This document shows positions 1 to 7,659 of a DNA stretch of 20,588 bases, one piece after another. Both the position numbers and the translations under genes were made by a program. Origin of the DNA: Holosporales bacterium (GTDB lineage Bacteria; Pseudomonadota; Alphaproteobacteria; BNTO01); assembly GCA_031273545.1 (NCBI GenBank), contig JAISRQ010000003.1, forward strand, positions 1 to 20,588. Direction: 5' to 3'. The notes below the pieces were generated by a model. The model was given only the letters and a program-made list of their open reading frames with translations. It was not told where the DNA came from and did not search any database. Numbering within the stretch: position 1 is the first letter of the stretch; the number at the start of each line of letters is the position of its first letter.

Positions 1-22
1 TGGTCAGAACACGCCCCGGGAA

Positions 23-352
23 TTATAGATAATACAGAACTCCACCACTATAATTGTATCCTTGGGGTCTCCAATCGTTTCTCTTTTCCTCATCTGGGTC
101 TTCCCAAGGGACGTTCATCACGTTTTGCGGGTCAAGTTGAAGGCCTTTTAATTCTTCTGGATAATTACCACTGGCAAATGTTTCGTGGTTGTTATACGAC
201 GCGGGTCCAACTATTAGTACATGATAGTCACTATAATTTCTAGGCTCAGGGCCGGATGAAGCGTTGCTTGCTGTAGTTAAAACGTTACTTGCTAATGCCG
301 CGAACACGCTCACATTAACGAAACATGACTTTATAGCTTTATTTATATTCAT
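23..352 (-). CDS. Small exported protein of unknown function
   Basis: A 109-residue protein I do not recognise. The first ~32 residues look like a Sec signal peptide: basic start (MNINKAIK), a hydrophobic stretch ending in ALASNVLTTASNAS, then a polar mature part. The mature part is short (~77 aa), rich in Asn, Tyr, Pro and Gly, without cysteines, and ends in GGVLYYL. The ATG start is well supported: AAGGAGAG lies at 357-364, correctly spaced on the minus strand. A TATAAT hexamer (complement of 419-424) could be its -10 box, but no good -35 is seen. It lies downstream of the 1433-aa gene on the same strand, with a ~160-bp gap holding a hairpin, so it probably has its own promoter. Likely periplasmic or secreted; function unknown. 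Confidence 0.6.
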   Translation of the reverse strand: MNINKAIKSCFVNVSVFAALASNVLTTASNASSGPEPRNYSDYHVLIVGPASYNNHETFASGNYPEELKGLQLDPQNVMNVPWEDPDEEKRNDWRPQGYNYSGGVLYYL

Positions 353-480
353 AAATCTCTCCTTAAAAACTTAGCGATATTGCCTCTCAGGTTTGGAAAA
401 CTTGTTTGGAATACTCTCATTATACTGCAATAATACTATGTATATTCATGGCGCATCAAGTGTATATATTAGACGTATTT

Positions 481-502
481 GAATCCATTTAGGAATGGAT
501 TC
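481..502 (-). terminator. Perfect 9-bp hairpin just after the 1433-aa gene
   Basis: GAATCCATT, the 4-nt loop TAGG, then AATGGATTC form a perfect 9-bp stem starting 12 nt beyond the stop codon of the large minus-strand gene. On the minus strand it is not followed by a clear T-run; the T-rich tail lies on the plus side. It may be a weak terminator or an mRNA 3'-end stabiliser, separating the large gene from the small exported protein gene. Confidence 0.4.
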
Positions 503-513
503 ATTTTATTGTT

Positions 514-3500
514 CTATCCAAGTTTCTTCATGATAATCTTAATGTTCTTCTCCATTGCTGCGATAACGTCAACAATGGAACCTGCTTCGCAGCAACACGC
601 GTAGTCATCCCCTTGTGGGAACAAAAGCCTATTTGCAGGTGATTCCCCGCCTTCTTCCAGCATTTCAAGCATATTCCTCAGTGGCTCAACTTCTGCATGC
701 GACAAAAATGATCGCGAAAGAAAAGATAAGTTTGTCGAAATTTCTTGTATACATTGACTTATGCGCTCGAACTGCACCACGGGAACACTGCACGTCGGAC
801 AATGTAGCTGCCTATGCCCCTCTTTGTGGCGTCGAAGGTCGAACTTTATGCTTTGTGGACATGCACGCAGCGTCGCGATTTGACAACGCTTTATACTGAC
901 GCCCATTTCGACAAGGTCAGTGTGTTCCTCAATTGTGCTTGGACCGACTTCAAATATTTTAGTAGATATATCTATTAGATTGGCGCAGATATCATTAAAG
1001 CCGTGAGTCAAATCTGCACATGTCCACTCATCTTTCGTGTACCTACGGGCTTCATCCTTAAATTCTGCCGGGACCTGTAAGTGACGCAAGAGCCTGGTTA
1101 CCGCATTATCTAAGTTAGAAAAATCCAAAATTGCATCCACAACATATTCTGATGCATCAACACAGCGTAAAATTTCATAAAAATTTGAGCCAAGGACGTG
1201 AGGCAAAACTTGTGCAATTGAGGACATTGTTTCGCCTACGTGTTGTAGGCATTGCTCAATTTCGCTAAATAATTTGTATCTTTCTTGTAAAATGGTGGGG
1301 GTTGGTGCTCCTGGATTCGTGGCTGCGTCAATTGTTCCCGCGGCAGCGTTTGGCCCTACCGCAGCGTCCGATTCCTCTGAGGGCGTATCTTCGACACAAG
1401 GAATTGCACCAATTTTTTGCACATTGTTACTTATGTTCGCAATCGACCTTCCAATTTGTAGAACGCCATCCGTCAGGTAGTACAAAGCGCACTCCCCAGG
1501 GTAAAACTTTTGCTTTAAATCACTTAAAAAATTGAAGCTATCTTCAAAAATACCTGCGTTCATCCATATATTTAGCGTCGAATACATCCCGTATAGACGC
1601 ACTCCAAGACGGTTGGACAATCCAAATACGGACAGCTCCGCACTCTCATCCTCCAAGGGAATGCTGCCCAACGGGACCTCAGCGTCGCCTTCCTTCGCCG
1701 ACTCTTCCCTGGACACAAGCATATATCGCCCATTCCAGTCCGTTAAATCGCTGTCTTTCCCAAGTTTTTTCATTAATGTCTGCGCAATAGAACTGTCTTT
1801 TATTTGTATAACCGGGTTATATTTAGCTGATGTTTGCGTAAGATATTCGCTTATCTCTTGAAGAATTGCGCTAATCTTGTTTCCAAAATCCCAAAGTTGC
1901 TCGGCTTGGTGAAACCTAAAAAACCCCGCAATTGGGTAAAATGCCTCTGCAATATTTGCCTCAAGAACACTCAACGGAACGTAATTTTGTTCAGGCAATT
2001 GCGCATCGGGGTACAACCTCTTTATCTCTGCGTTTGTTAAAATCCTGCTTAGTACTGCAATTTTTTCTTCGTCCGTAATTGCTTTATGGCTGGCTATTTG
2101 GCCTGCTAAATCCGGAATCATTGTTGCAATAAACTTTACATTATGCCCAAGGGGGGACGTTAAACAACTCGCAATAACGTAGTTCAATATGCCAAAAAGT
2201 GAACGCTCATCTATGCTAGAGACAGGAGTCCCAATTTGCGCCAACGTCATCTCACTCCAGCCCTCATTTGTGATCTCATGCGTTAATTCGTAAAAATTTG
2301 CAGCCAATTTAAGTACTTGGTAAATCGGGATGTAATACGCATTGTTCCACAGCTGTAAGAGCGCATCCTCGCACGCAGCAAGGCGCCCAAACACAGACGG
2401 CACAAACTCCCGGTGCGACATTTCTCCGATTAAGTCAAACTCTGTCGTAATGTCTAGCGTTTGCGTTTCAGTCAAAAAATCCTTTAGTTGTTGGAGATTT
2501 TTAGTTAATGAGTGATGCGTTTCTATGGATAATCCGAATCGGCTTGCTTTATATTTATCAAGAATAAATTCAAACAATGCGGATGAACTATTATAAAAGA
2601 AGAGGTTCATTATGCTAAATATTGAACCTAACCCAGGAAGATCCGTCACCATTCCAAGGGTCGACAACGCCGCTGGTAACGTCGTTTCTTTATTTGCATT
2701 GGTAAGAACCGTAAGATGTGAATATAACTCTTCAAACTTATTAAACAACAATCCCGCAACTGCGTACCATTCTTGTGAAGTATCCACAAACTTGGATATA
2801 TCCCAAATAATCTCCTTTAAGTACCTGAACCTATCGTTAAGCGTCAACGTTTGCCTTAGGTACCCGTCATTGCGCTCCCCAATGAGCAGCGGCAAGGGGG
2901 TGTTTCTCACTGCGGCTTTATTACACAATTCGTTGATTTTATTTAAGTACAGCTCCAATGAGCGATTTTCATATAGTCCTAGCTGGGGCTCATCAAATAT
3001 GCGTCGTACGCCACCACCAAGTACTGCGTTTCGCAGGGTGTTTAATGTTTCGTAGGCTTCAAAATCGTTCCAATATGCTTTGTCTGCCTTAGTTGTGTCG
3101 TCTACGTAGCTTTTCAAATAAGAAATTAACGTTGGAATATTTTCATATAAAGACGAAATAACAACGTCCGCCCAGTCAAATTGATGTGTCCTTACAAGGG
3201 ATTCGACTGCAAAAAACAAGCTATCGGTCCGCATTAACAATGGTGTGTACGTGCTGTGCATTTTTGCCGCAATTGGGGTGATTTCTTGCCTAAAACGCTC
3301 AACAAAGTCAAAATTTGGGATAAATAAGCGGTTTAGTACCCCCCAAAAAGTTCTGACGCTGCTGTTTAATTCAAATAAATCTTGTTTCGTGCCAACTAGC
3401 TCAATCGCGCGCGTTAGCGAGTCCGAGGTCGCCTTATTTATCGATTGTTCTATGCTGCTTAGCACGCCAAAAAGCGTCTCCTTCGCCTCTCGCCTTCCGT

Positions 3501-4815
3501 AAAACATATCATCCGAACAGCCAATAAAACGTACCCAGCTATCGTAAACTTCGTCATCAATAATTGTATGCGGATCTTTTAATATGTTACGCAACATAAC
3601 AAGATGCGAAAAAATGTTTCCCTTCTGAAATGTGCAATTAAACAAAGCTCGAAGCTGACGAATTAGCGGCAAGCGTTCATCCGTGAACAAAATCCCTTGT
3701 CCTTCGAGTTTTTGTGAAATCCCTTGGATACGGTGTCGTAAAGAAAGTTGCGGCTTTTCCGGGGGCGTCGGCAAGCACAGGATCCGCTCAATTAAGCTGT
3801 CCTTCCAAAGGTTGTGAATTTTGTCTAGTCGGTTTGCAATCGTGTGGTGCGGGCGTTTATCTGTTTCGCCCTTTATATAACTTATTGTATTTTTTATTGC
3901 AGTCGTTAAAGAACAACAGTCATGCATTATAATATGGTCAAATTTAGGATAATTAACCGACGCATAATTTGCGATAATGCCTCCTACAACAATTTGCTGA
4001 GCAAGAACGGCTTTTCCAAACAAAGTATCGTTACTGGTTTCGTCTATACTGCCAAATGGTAATAAAAGATTAGCCTTATCGTCGTTCAATTGGGTTTCGT
4101 CTACAGCTGTTTTTAGGCGATCTAATAATTCGAATACGTTATTATTTGGATCATTTGAACCAGAAACTTTGAAACGCTCACGCCATGGATCAAAGAATTG
4201 CGCAAACATAGAGTTTATTACATCGGGCATACTTTCATCCGGAGTGTCTGATGGGTACAACTCTACCCCTTTTTTTGAAGGTGGCGTTACTGGCACACCA
4301 AGCAAGTGTTCGTTAGCCCTCTTGACTATTAAAGAATTGTCATTAGAAATATTTAGAGTGATCCGTTTTATAATGTTGTACAACGTTGATGCTTTCTTCT
4401 CGTCAGTATCTGAGCCTAGTTTCTTTTCTATAAAGTCGACATATGGGAAATGCAGTTGAGAATACGCAGTATACATGTGCGCGATGTTGTGCAATTGCAA
4501 AAATCTAGAATAAATAGTGGATGGGTACTTGTCGTAGCGGTTGGTGTCCTCCCCTATTATGTCTACGTATTTTAGATTAATCCTAGAGGAACGATTCCTT
4601 ATCGCTTTAAATAATTCACCAAACGACCTGTTTGTTGTCTCGAATGATAATAATAATGCACCTTCGTGCGAGCCGTTGGCGAGAACGACGGGGTTGGAGA
4701 GGATTGATGCTAGCGCAATAGCTCGAACTATTTTCGATATGCGGGGGCTCCAAATATTGTGGACTTTTGAGCCAAACAAACGTTTGTAATTCTTTCGTTT
4801 TTGTTTTGTAATCAT
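514..4815 (-). CDS. Very large exported helical protein, unrecognised
   Basis: 1433 residues, no family recognised. The N-terminus is basic (residues 1-30), followed by a hydrophobic segment and a plausible signal cleavage region (ALASILSNPVVLANG, ~34-48), so it is probably exported. The remainder looks almost wholly alpha-helical with no further clear membrane span. A motif S/T-L/V-F-G/F/S-x-L recurs near residues 264, 447, 532, 731, 807, 872 and 1062. A second helical pattern (F-x3-I-x-Q-C-L-Q...I-x2-I) recurs at about 966, 1180 and 1346. Near the C-terminus, Cys1311, Cys1319, His1330, His1334, His1338, Cys1339 and Cys1342 (…HCPTC) could bind a metal. An Ala/Pro-rich linker lies at ~1140-1174. 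The ATG has AGGG five bases upstream. The first ~26 residues are a divergent copy of the dispersed palindromic element. Possibly a surface or host-interaction protein (inference). Confidence 0.72.
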   Translation of the reverse strand: MITKQKRKNYKRLFGSKVHNIWSPRISKIVRAIALASILSNPVVLANGSHEGALLLSFETTNRSFGELFKAIRNRSSRINLKYVDIIGEDTNRYDKYPSTIYSRFLQLHNIAHMYTAYSQLHFPYVDFIEKKLGSDTDEKKASTLYNIIKRITLNISNDNSLIVKRANEHLLGVPVTPPSKKGVELYPSDTPDESMPDVINSMFAQFFDPWRERFKVSGSNDPNNNVFELLDRLKTAVDETQLNDDKANLLLPFGSIDETSNDTLFGKAVLAQQIVVGGIIANYASVNYPKFDHIIMHDCCSLTTAIKNTISYIKGETDKRPHHTIANRLDKIHNLWKDSLIERILCLPTPPEKPQLSLRHRIQGISQKLEGQGILFTDERLPLIRQLRALFNCTFQKGNIFSHLVMLRNILKDPHTIIDDEVYDSWVRFIGCSDDMFYGRREAKETLFGVLSSIEQSINKATSDSLTRAIELVGTKQDLFELNSSVRTFWGVLNRLFIPNFDFVERFRQEITPIAAKMHSTYTPLLMRTDSLFFAVESLVRTHQFDWADVVISSLYENIPTLISYLKSYVDDTTKADKAYWNDFEAYETLNTLRNAVLGGGVRRIFDEPQLGLYENRSLELYLNKINELCNKAAVRNTPLPLLIGERNDGYLRQTLTLNDRFRYLKEIIWDISKFVDTSQEWYAVAGLLFNKFEELYSHLTVLTNANKETTLPAALSTLGMVTDLPGLGSIFSIMNLFFYNSSSALFEFILDKYKASRFGLSIETHHSLTKNLQQLKDFLTETQTLDITTEFDLIGEMSHREFVPSVFGRLAACEDALLQLWNNAYYIPIYQVLKLAANFYELTHEITNEGWSEMTLAQIGTPVSSIDERSLFGILNYVIASCLTSPLGHNVKFIATMIPDLAGQIASHKAITDEEKIAVLSRILTNAEIKRLYPDAQLPEQNYVPLSVLEANIAEAFYPIAGFFRFHQAEQLWDFGNKISAILQEISEYLTQTSAKYNPVIQIKDSSIAQTLMKKLGKDSDLTDWNGRYMLVSREESAKEGDAEVPLGSIPLEDESAELSVFGLSNRLGVRLYGMYSTLNIWMNAGIFEDSFNFLSDLKQKFYPGECALYYLTDGVLQIGRSIANISNNVQKIGAIPCVEDTPSEESDAAVGPNAAAGTIDAATNPGAPTPTILQERYKLFSEIEQCLQHVGETMSSIAQVLPHVLGSNFYEILRCVDASEYVVDAILDFSNLDNAVTRLLRHLQVPAEFKDEARRYTKDEWTCADLTHGFNDICANLIDISTKIFEVGPSTIEEHTDLVEMGVSIKRCQIATLRACPQSIKFDLRRHKEGHRQLHCPTCSVPVVQFERISQCIQEISTNLSFLSRSFLSHAEVEPLRNMLEMLEEGGESPANRLLFPQGDDYACCCEAGSIVDVIAAMEKNIKIIMKKLG

Positions 4816-4828
4816 TGTGGCCCTATAA
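4736..4828 (-). repeat. Palindromic element copy F, overlapping the 1433-aa gene start
   Basis: Read on the minus strand, MITKQKRKNYKRLF aligns without gaps to the peptides of the other copies, for example KIATKRLKNRKRL in copy A; a Trp 22 residues in also aligns with copy A. Upstream, GTTATAGGGCC matches GTTATACCGGAGCC of copy A with small indels. The start codon sits where other copies have a Lys codon. The palindromic arms are poorly kept. This is the most divergent member, so the assignment is moderate. Confidence 0.5.
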
Positions 4829-4885
4829 CAGCGATTCTACCAACGACTTAATTGTAGCTTATAAACGTTAATATTTTGTGTAGGA

Positions 4886-4980
4886 TGCTTACGCCCCAAA
4901 AGATTACAGACTTTATTGTCTACAAACGCTTGCGATTCTTCAGTCTTTTGGTCGCAATCTTTGGGGGGCTCCGGTATAAC
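4886..4980 (-). repeat. Palindromic element copy A
   Basis: About 95 bp with complementary arms CCCCAAAAGATTAC (4894-4907) and GCAATCTTTGGGG (4954-4966). Minus-strand peptide: RSPPKIATKRLKNRKRL, stop, then TIKSVIFWGVSIL. It lies ~60 bp upstream of copy F in the same orientation, within the leader region of the 1433-aa gene. A short minus-strand reading frame (4920-5114) ends in this copy but has no ribosome site and is not called as a gene. Confidence 0.75.
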
Positions 4981-5110
4981 AAGGCCACTTGCGTGTTATG
5001 ACGGAACGTTTTGCAGTCAAAGACCGTACCGATTTGTGTAAAATGTTTTGTTATGATTAGCAAGTGAATTGACCCCCAATGGCGCGGGGACGCTAAAAAA
5101 AAAGGAAGGC

Positions 5111-5243
5111 GCACCCCACCACCACCTGTTCAGTCTATCACAAAAAAGTTAACAGAACGTAAATACTAAAAAACGGTAAACTTTGCGTTAACGCCTCCTT
5201 TACCTTTTTCTGTTAGAATTTAAGGGTGGTGGTGGGGGATGTG
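5111..5243. repeat. Nested inverted repeats (cruciform-like structure)
   Basis: The outer arms are a perfect 13-bp inverted repeat, CCCCACCACCACC (5114-5126) and GGTGGTGGTGGGG (5225-5237). Inside are AACAGAA (5151-5157) with TTCTGTT (5208-5214), then GGTAAA (5175-5180) with TTTACC (5199-5204), and at the centre the 10-bp palindrome GCGTTAACGC (5185-5194). The two innermost pairs share exactly the same centre. It lies between divergent transcription units: the 1433-aa gene leftward, nusA rightward. It could be a regulatory site, a protein-binding site or a mobile-element remnant. Confidence 0.7.
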
Positions 5244-5444
5244 CTCCATCTTTTTGCGGCTATTCGGCTGATCTATTTTGTACTTTTTTCATGAGGTTGT
5301 TCTACTTCCTATACTCAAGCCCCGAAGCGCAACCGCTCAAGCAGCGTCTCTCCACCCAACAAACCACATATTAGCTCTAATGTGGTTCAAGTTAAAGATA
5401 CGACTGCTCAAGCCGAGCACCGAAACATTAAGCCAGCAAACTTT
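5244..5444. other. Gene-free spacer with one hairpin
   Basis: No supportable gene. A hairpin at 5362-5387 pairs AACCAC with GTGGTT and, inside, ATTA with TAAT around GCTC; no T-run follows. CTCAAGC occurs three times (near 5313, 5335 and 5407). Reading frames here lack ribosome sites and convincing composition. Confidence 0.4.
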
Positions 5445-5490
5445 TGGCGACTGGGTATATACCCAAACGCGGTCAAATGCTGGGTCGGCG
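5445..5490 (+). repeat. Partial inverted copy of the palindromic element
   Basis: The stretch TTTGGCGACTGGGTATATACCC and the following AAATGCTGG match the reverse complement of the outer end of copy B (TTTGGGGAGTGGGTATATACCC…AAATGTTGG). In peptide terms FWRLGIYPNAVKCW resembles IWGVGIYPITLKCW. Only the distal third of the element plus ~25 bp of flank is present, oriented opposite to copy B. Confidence 0.5.
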
Positions 5491-5718
5491 CGACATGAGA
5501 ACAACCAATATCCAGTTGGAATAACTCACATCATTGCTTATAACAAAAATCCATGATCTCTCCGCGATTGAGTATAGATATTTTGCTTCAGCAAAGGAGT
5601 TTCGTGCAACAATCACGAACTTTTTCGAGGTGACTTGGGACCAAATTGCTCAATCCATGATTGATCGCATTAATGATAATTTTTCCTGTAGTGAAAAAAT
5701 CCAACATTTCAGTGTGAT

Positions 5719-5820
5719 TGGGTATATACCCACTCCCCAAATGATTACGGTTTTTTTAGACGGTCAAACGCTTACAATTATTCATTTTCTGGCCCGCAAT
5801 CTTTGGGGGCCCCGGTATAC
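5719..5820 (-). repeat. Palindromic element copy B
   Basis: Arms CCCCAAATGATTACGG (5735-5750) and CCCGCAATCTTTGGGG (5793-5808). Minus-strand peptide GPPKIAGQKMNNCKRLTV, stop, KNRNHLGSGYIP, nearly identical to copy D (GPPKIAGQKMNNRKRFTA, stop, KNRNNLGSGY). The opposite strand is also open through this copy (…ITVFLDGQ…FLARNLWGPRY), so coding direction cannot be decided from this copy alone. It lies ~75 bp upstream of the nusA promoter. Confidence 0.85.
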
Positions 5821-5896
5821 ACCATTTGTTTTTTACGCTTTTTCCCTTAATATGATGAGACTCTGCGATATGGCGAGCCAAAACATCAAATATCAA

Positions 5897-5925
5897 TTGG
5901 ATTCTTGCTGGAAAAACGCTATAAA
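5897..5925 (+). promoter_or_regulatory. Probable sigma-70 type promoter of nusA
   Basis: TTGGAT (5897-5902), exactly 17 bp, then TATAAA (5920-5925). Transcription would begin near 5932, giving a ~45-nt leader before the TTG start of nusA at 5978. No other candidate start site of this quality is seen upstream, which supports nusA being first in its transcript here. Confidence 0.6.
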
Positions 5926-5977
5926 TACAAGTAAAGGACAAAAAATAACAACTCGAAACTAAAAAGAGGGTCAACTG

Positions 5978-7525
5978 TTGACAAGTCGTAACACAAAAAC
6001 TGTAAGCTCATCAGCTGTAAAGCAGCCTCGCCCAGAACTTCTCCAAATAGCAGAAGCCGTGGCAAGGGAAAAGAATATCGAAAAGGAAGAATCTATCGCC
6101 GCCATGGAATGTGCCATCCAACGAGCCGCCAGGGCTAAATATGGCTTGGAGCACGACATCCGCGCAAGCATAAACAAGGACACTGGGGAAATCACAGTAT
6201 CGCGTGTCGTTACTGTGGTTGAGCTTGTGGAAAACCCCATGTGCGAGATTTCTCTTGAAGACGCCAAAAAGGCACAACCAGACGCAGAGCTCGGCTTCGA
6301 GTTTACAGAGGTATTGCCGTCTTTCGCGTTCGGACGGAGTGCTGCTCAGGGGGCGCGCCAAGTCATTATACAAAAGATTCGCGAGGCAGAACGCGAACGC
6401 CACTTTGCTGAGTTCGTTGAACGAAAAGGCGAGATAGTGAGCGGGACAGTGAAGCACGTCGACTATAACCAGACTATTATTGATATAGGAAGTACCGAAG
6501 GGGTTATCCGTTCGGAGCACAACATCCCCAGGCAATCTTTTCACATTGGTGACAGGGTTAAGGCCCTTTTGGTGGATATTCGTCCTGAATCGCATGGTCC
6601 TATGTTGATCTTGTCTCGGACGCATAATGATTTTATAGCGAAGTTATTTGAGCAAGATGTTACCGAAATATATGACGGCTTGATCAAAATCATGGGAATA
6701 GCAAGGGACCCTGGGAGCCGCGCCAAAATGGCGGTCTACTCCCCTGACAATAGGGTGGATCCTGTAGGCTCTTGCGTTGGGGTGCGAGGAAGCCGGGTTC
6801 AATCAATCGTGTCGGAACTTCAGGGTGAAAAAATAGATATAGTGCTGTGGTCTGCTGACCCTGCTACTTACGTCATGAATGCGTTATCTCTTCAAGAGGT
6901 TAAACGCGTAGTAATAGACGAGGAAGAAGAAAAAATCGACGTAGTTATCGCGGATGAGTTTCTTAGCCAGGCAATTGGCCGTAGGGGACAAAACGTTAGG
7001 CTTGCGTCATTATTAACTGGGTGGAAAATAATGGTAGTTTCAGAAAGTGATGATTCAGCTCGACGTGTAGCGGAGCGCTCTTCGCGCATGAAGGCTCTTA
7101 CGGAGAGTCTGGGGTTGGATGAAATGGTGGCGCAATTACTTGTGTCAGAAGGATTCTTTTCGGTAGAGGATATTGCTCAATCTGATATAGGTGAATTTAT
7201 GGCGATTGATGGATTTAATGAAGACGTTGCAAAAGATATTTGTCAACGTGCTGTCCTTTTCGTAGAGGATCAGGAAAAGAAGTTTTTTGAGAAATGCGAA
7301 GAACTCGATATTGGCGACGATTTGCTGACGTTGCCCAACTTGGATATTTCGATGTTCAATAAGTTAATAGACAGCGGCATCAGGACGCGAAATGACGTGG
7401 CTGATTTGTCTACTGATGAATTGTTAGATATATTGGGTGAGGGGGCAATTCCACGTAGTAAAGCGGATGCTGTTATTTTGGACGCACGTAGAGAGTGGTT
7501 TGAAGACAATAATGAGCAAGAGTAA
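5978..7525 (+). CDS. nusA: Transcription termination/antitermination factor NusA
   Basis: 515 residues. NusA binds RNA polymerase and nascent RNA and modulates pausing, termination and antitermination. Domains in order: N-terminal polymerase-binding domain (~1-135, with LLQIAEAVAREKNI… typical of alphaproteobacteria), S1 domain (~145-205, GEIVSGTVKHVDYNQTIIDIG), KH1 with the GVRGSR loop at 268-273, KH2 with IGRRGQ at 333-338, and two C-terminal helix-hairpin repeat regions (~385-510), acidic at the end. The start is TTG: AGAGGG precedes it by 7 nt, and an in-frame stop lies just upstream, so no ATG alternative exists. Usually rimP lies upstream and ylxR plus infB downstream; here neither rimP nor ylxR is present, but infB follows after 134 bp. 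Confidence 0.97.
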   Translation: MTSRNTKTVSSSAVKQPRPELLQIAEAVAREKNIEKEESIAAMECAIQRAARAKYGLEHDIRASINKDTGEITVSRVVTVVELVENPMCEISLEDAKKAQPDAELGFEFTEVLPSFAFGRSAAQGARQVIIQKIREAERERHFAEFVERKGEIVSGTVKHVDYNQTIIDIGSTEGVIRSEHNIPRQSFHIGDRVKALLVDIRPESHGPMLILSRTHNDFIAKLFEQDVTEIYDGLIKIMGIARDPGSRAKMAVYSPDNRVDPVGSCVGVRGSRVQSIVSELQGEKIDIVLWSADPATYVMNALSLQEVKRVVIDEEEEKIDVVIADEFLSQAIGRRGQNVRLASLLTGWKIMVVSESDDSARRVAERSSRMKALTESLGLDEMVAQLLVSEGFFSVEDIAQSDIGEFMAIDGFNEDVAKDICQRAVLFVEDQEKKFFEKCEELDIGDDLLTLPNLDISMFNKLIDSGIRTRNDVADLSTDELLDILGEGAIPRSKADAVILDARREWFEDNNEQE

Positions 7526-7536
7526 ATAAAGGTGTT

Positions 7537-7607
7537 CACAGTGAATAGGGTTGGATTCGCAGCAAGTATGTCGCGCCGTATGCGAATAAAACCCAGTGTT
7601 CATTGTG
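7537..7607 (+). repeat. Long imperfect hairpin between nusA and infB
   Basis: Three stacked stem blocks: CACAGTGAA (7537-7545) with TTCATTGTG (7599-7607, one G-T pair), GGGTT (7548-7552) with AACCC (7590-7594), and ATTCGCA (7555-7561) with TGCGAAT (7581-7587). The loop is 19 nt. It occupies over half of the intergenic gap where ylxR often sits. No T-run follows, so it is more likely an RNA processing, stability or regulatory structure, or a palindromic insertion, than a terminator. Confidence 0.65.
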
Positions 7608-7659
7608 AGTAAGTACAGACGATTAGATCCATCCGCAGAAAAGGGCCGTTAATTTTAAT

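Noticed and set aside
4920..5114. 64-codon minus-strand frame ending in element copy A
   Set aside because: No ribosome site and no family; the end is simply the repeat.
5534..5962. 142-codon plus-strand frame upstream of nusA, in the usual rimP position
   Set aside because: It starts with TTG without a ribosome site, has no RimP similarity, runs through element copy B and contains the nusA promoter. Most likely a chance frame through repeats.
5756..5974. 72-codon minus-strand frame ending in element copy B
   Set aside because: It overlaps the nusA promoter and leader, and its only recognisable part is the repeat peptide.
6011..6625. 204-codon antisense frame to nusA
   Set aside because: Lies fully opposite a well-conserved gene, with no start signal or family.
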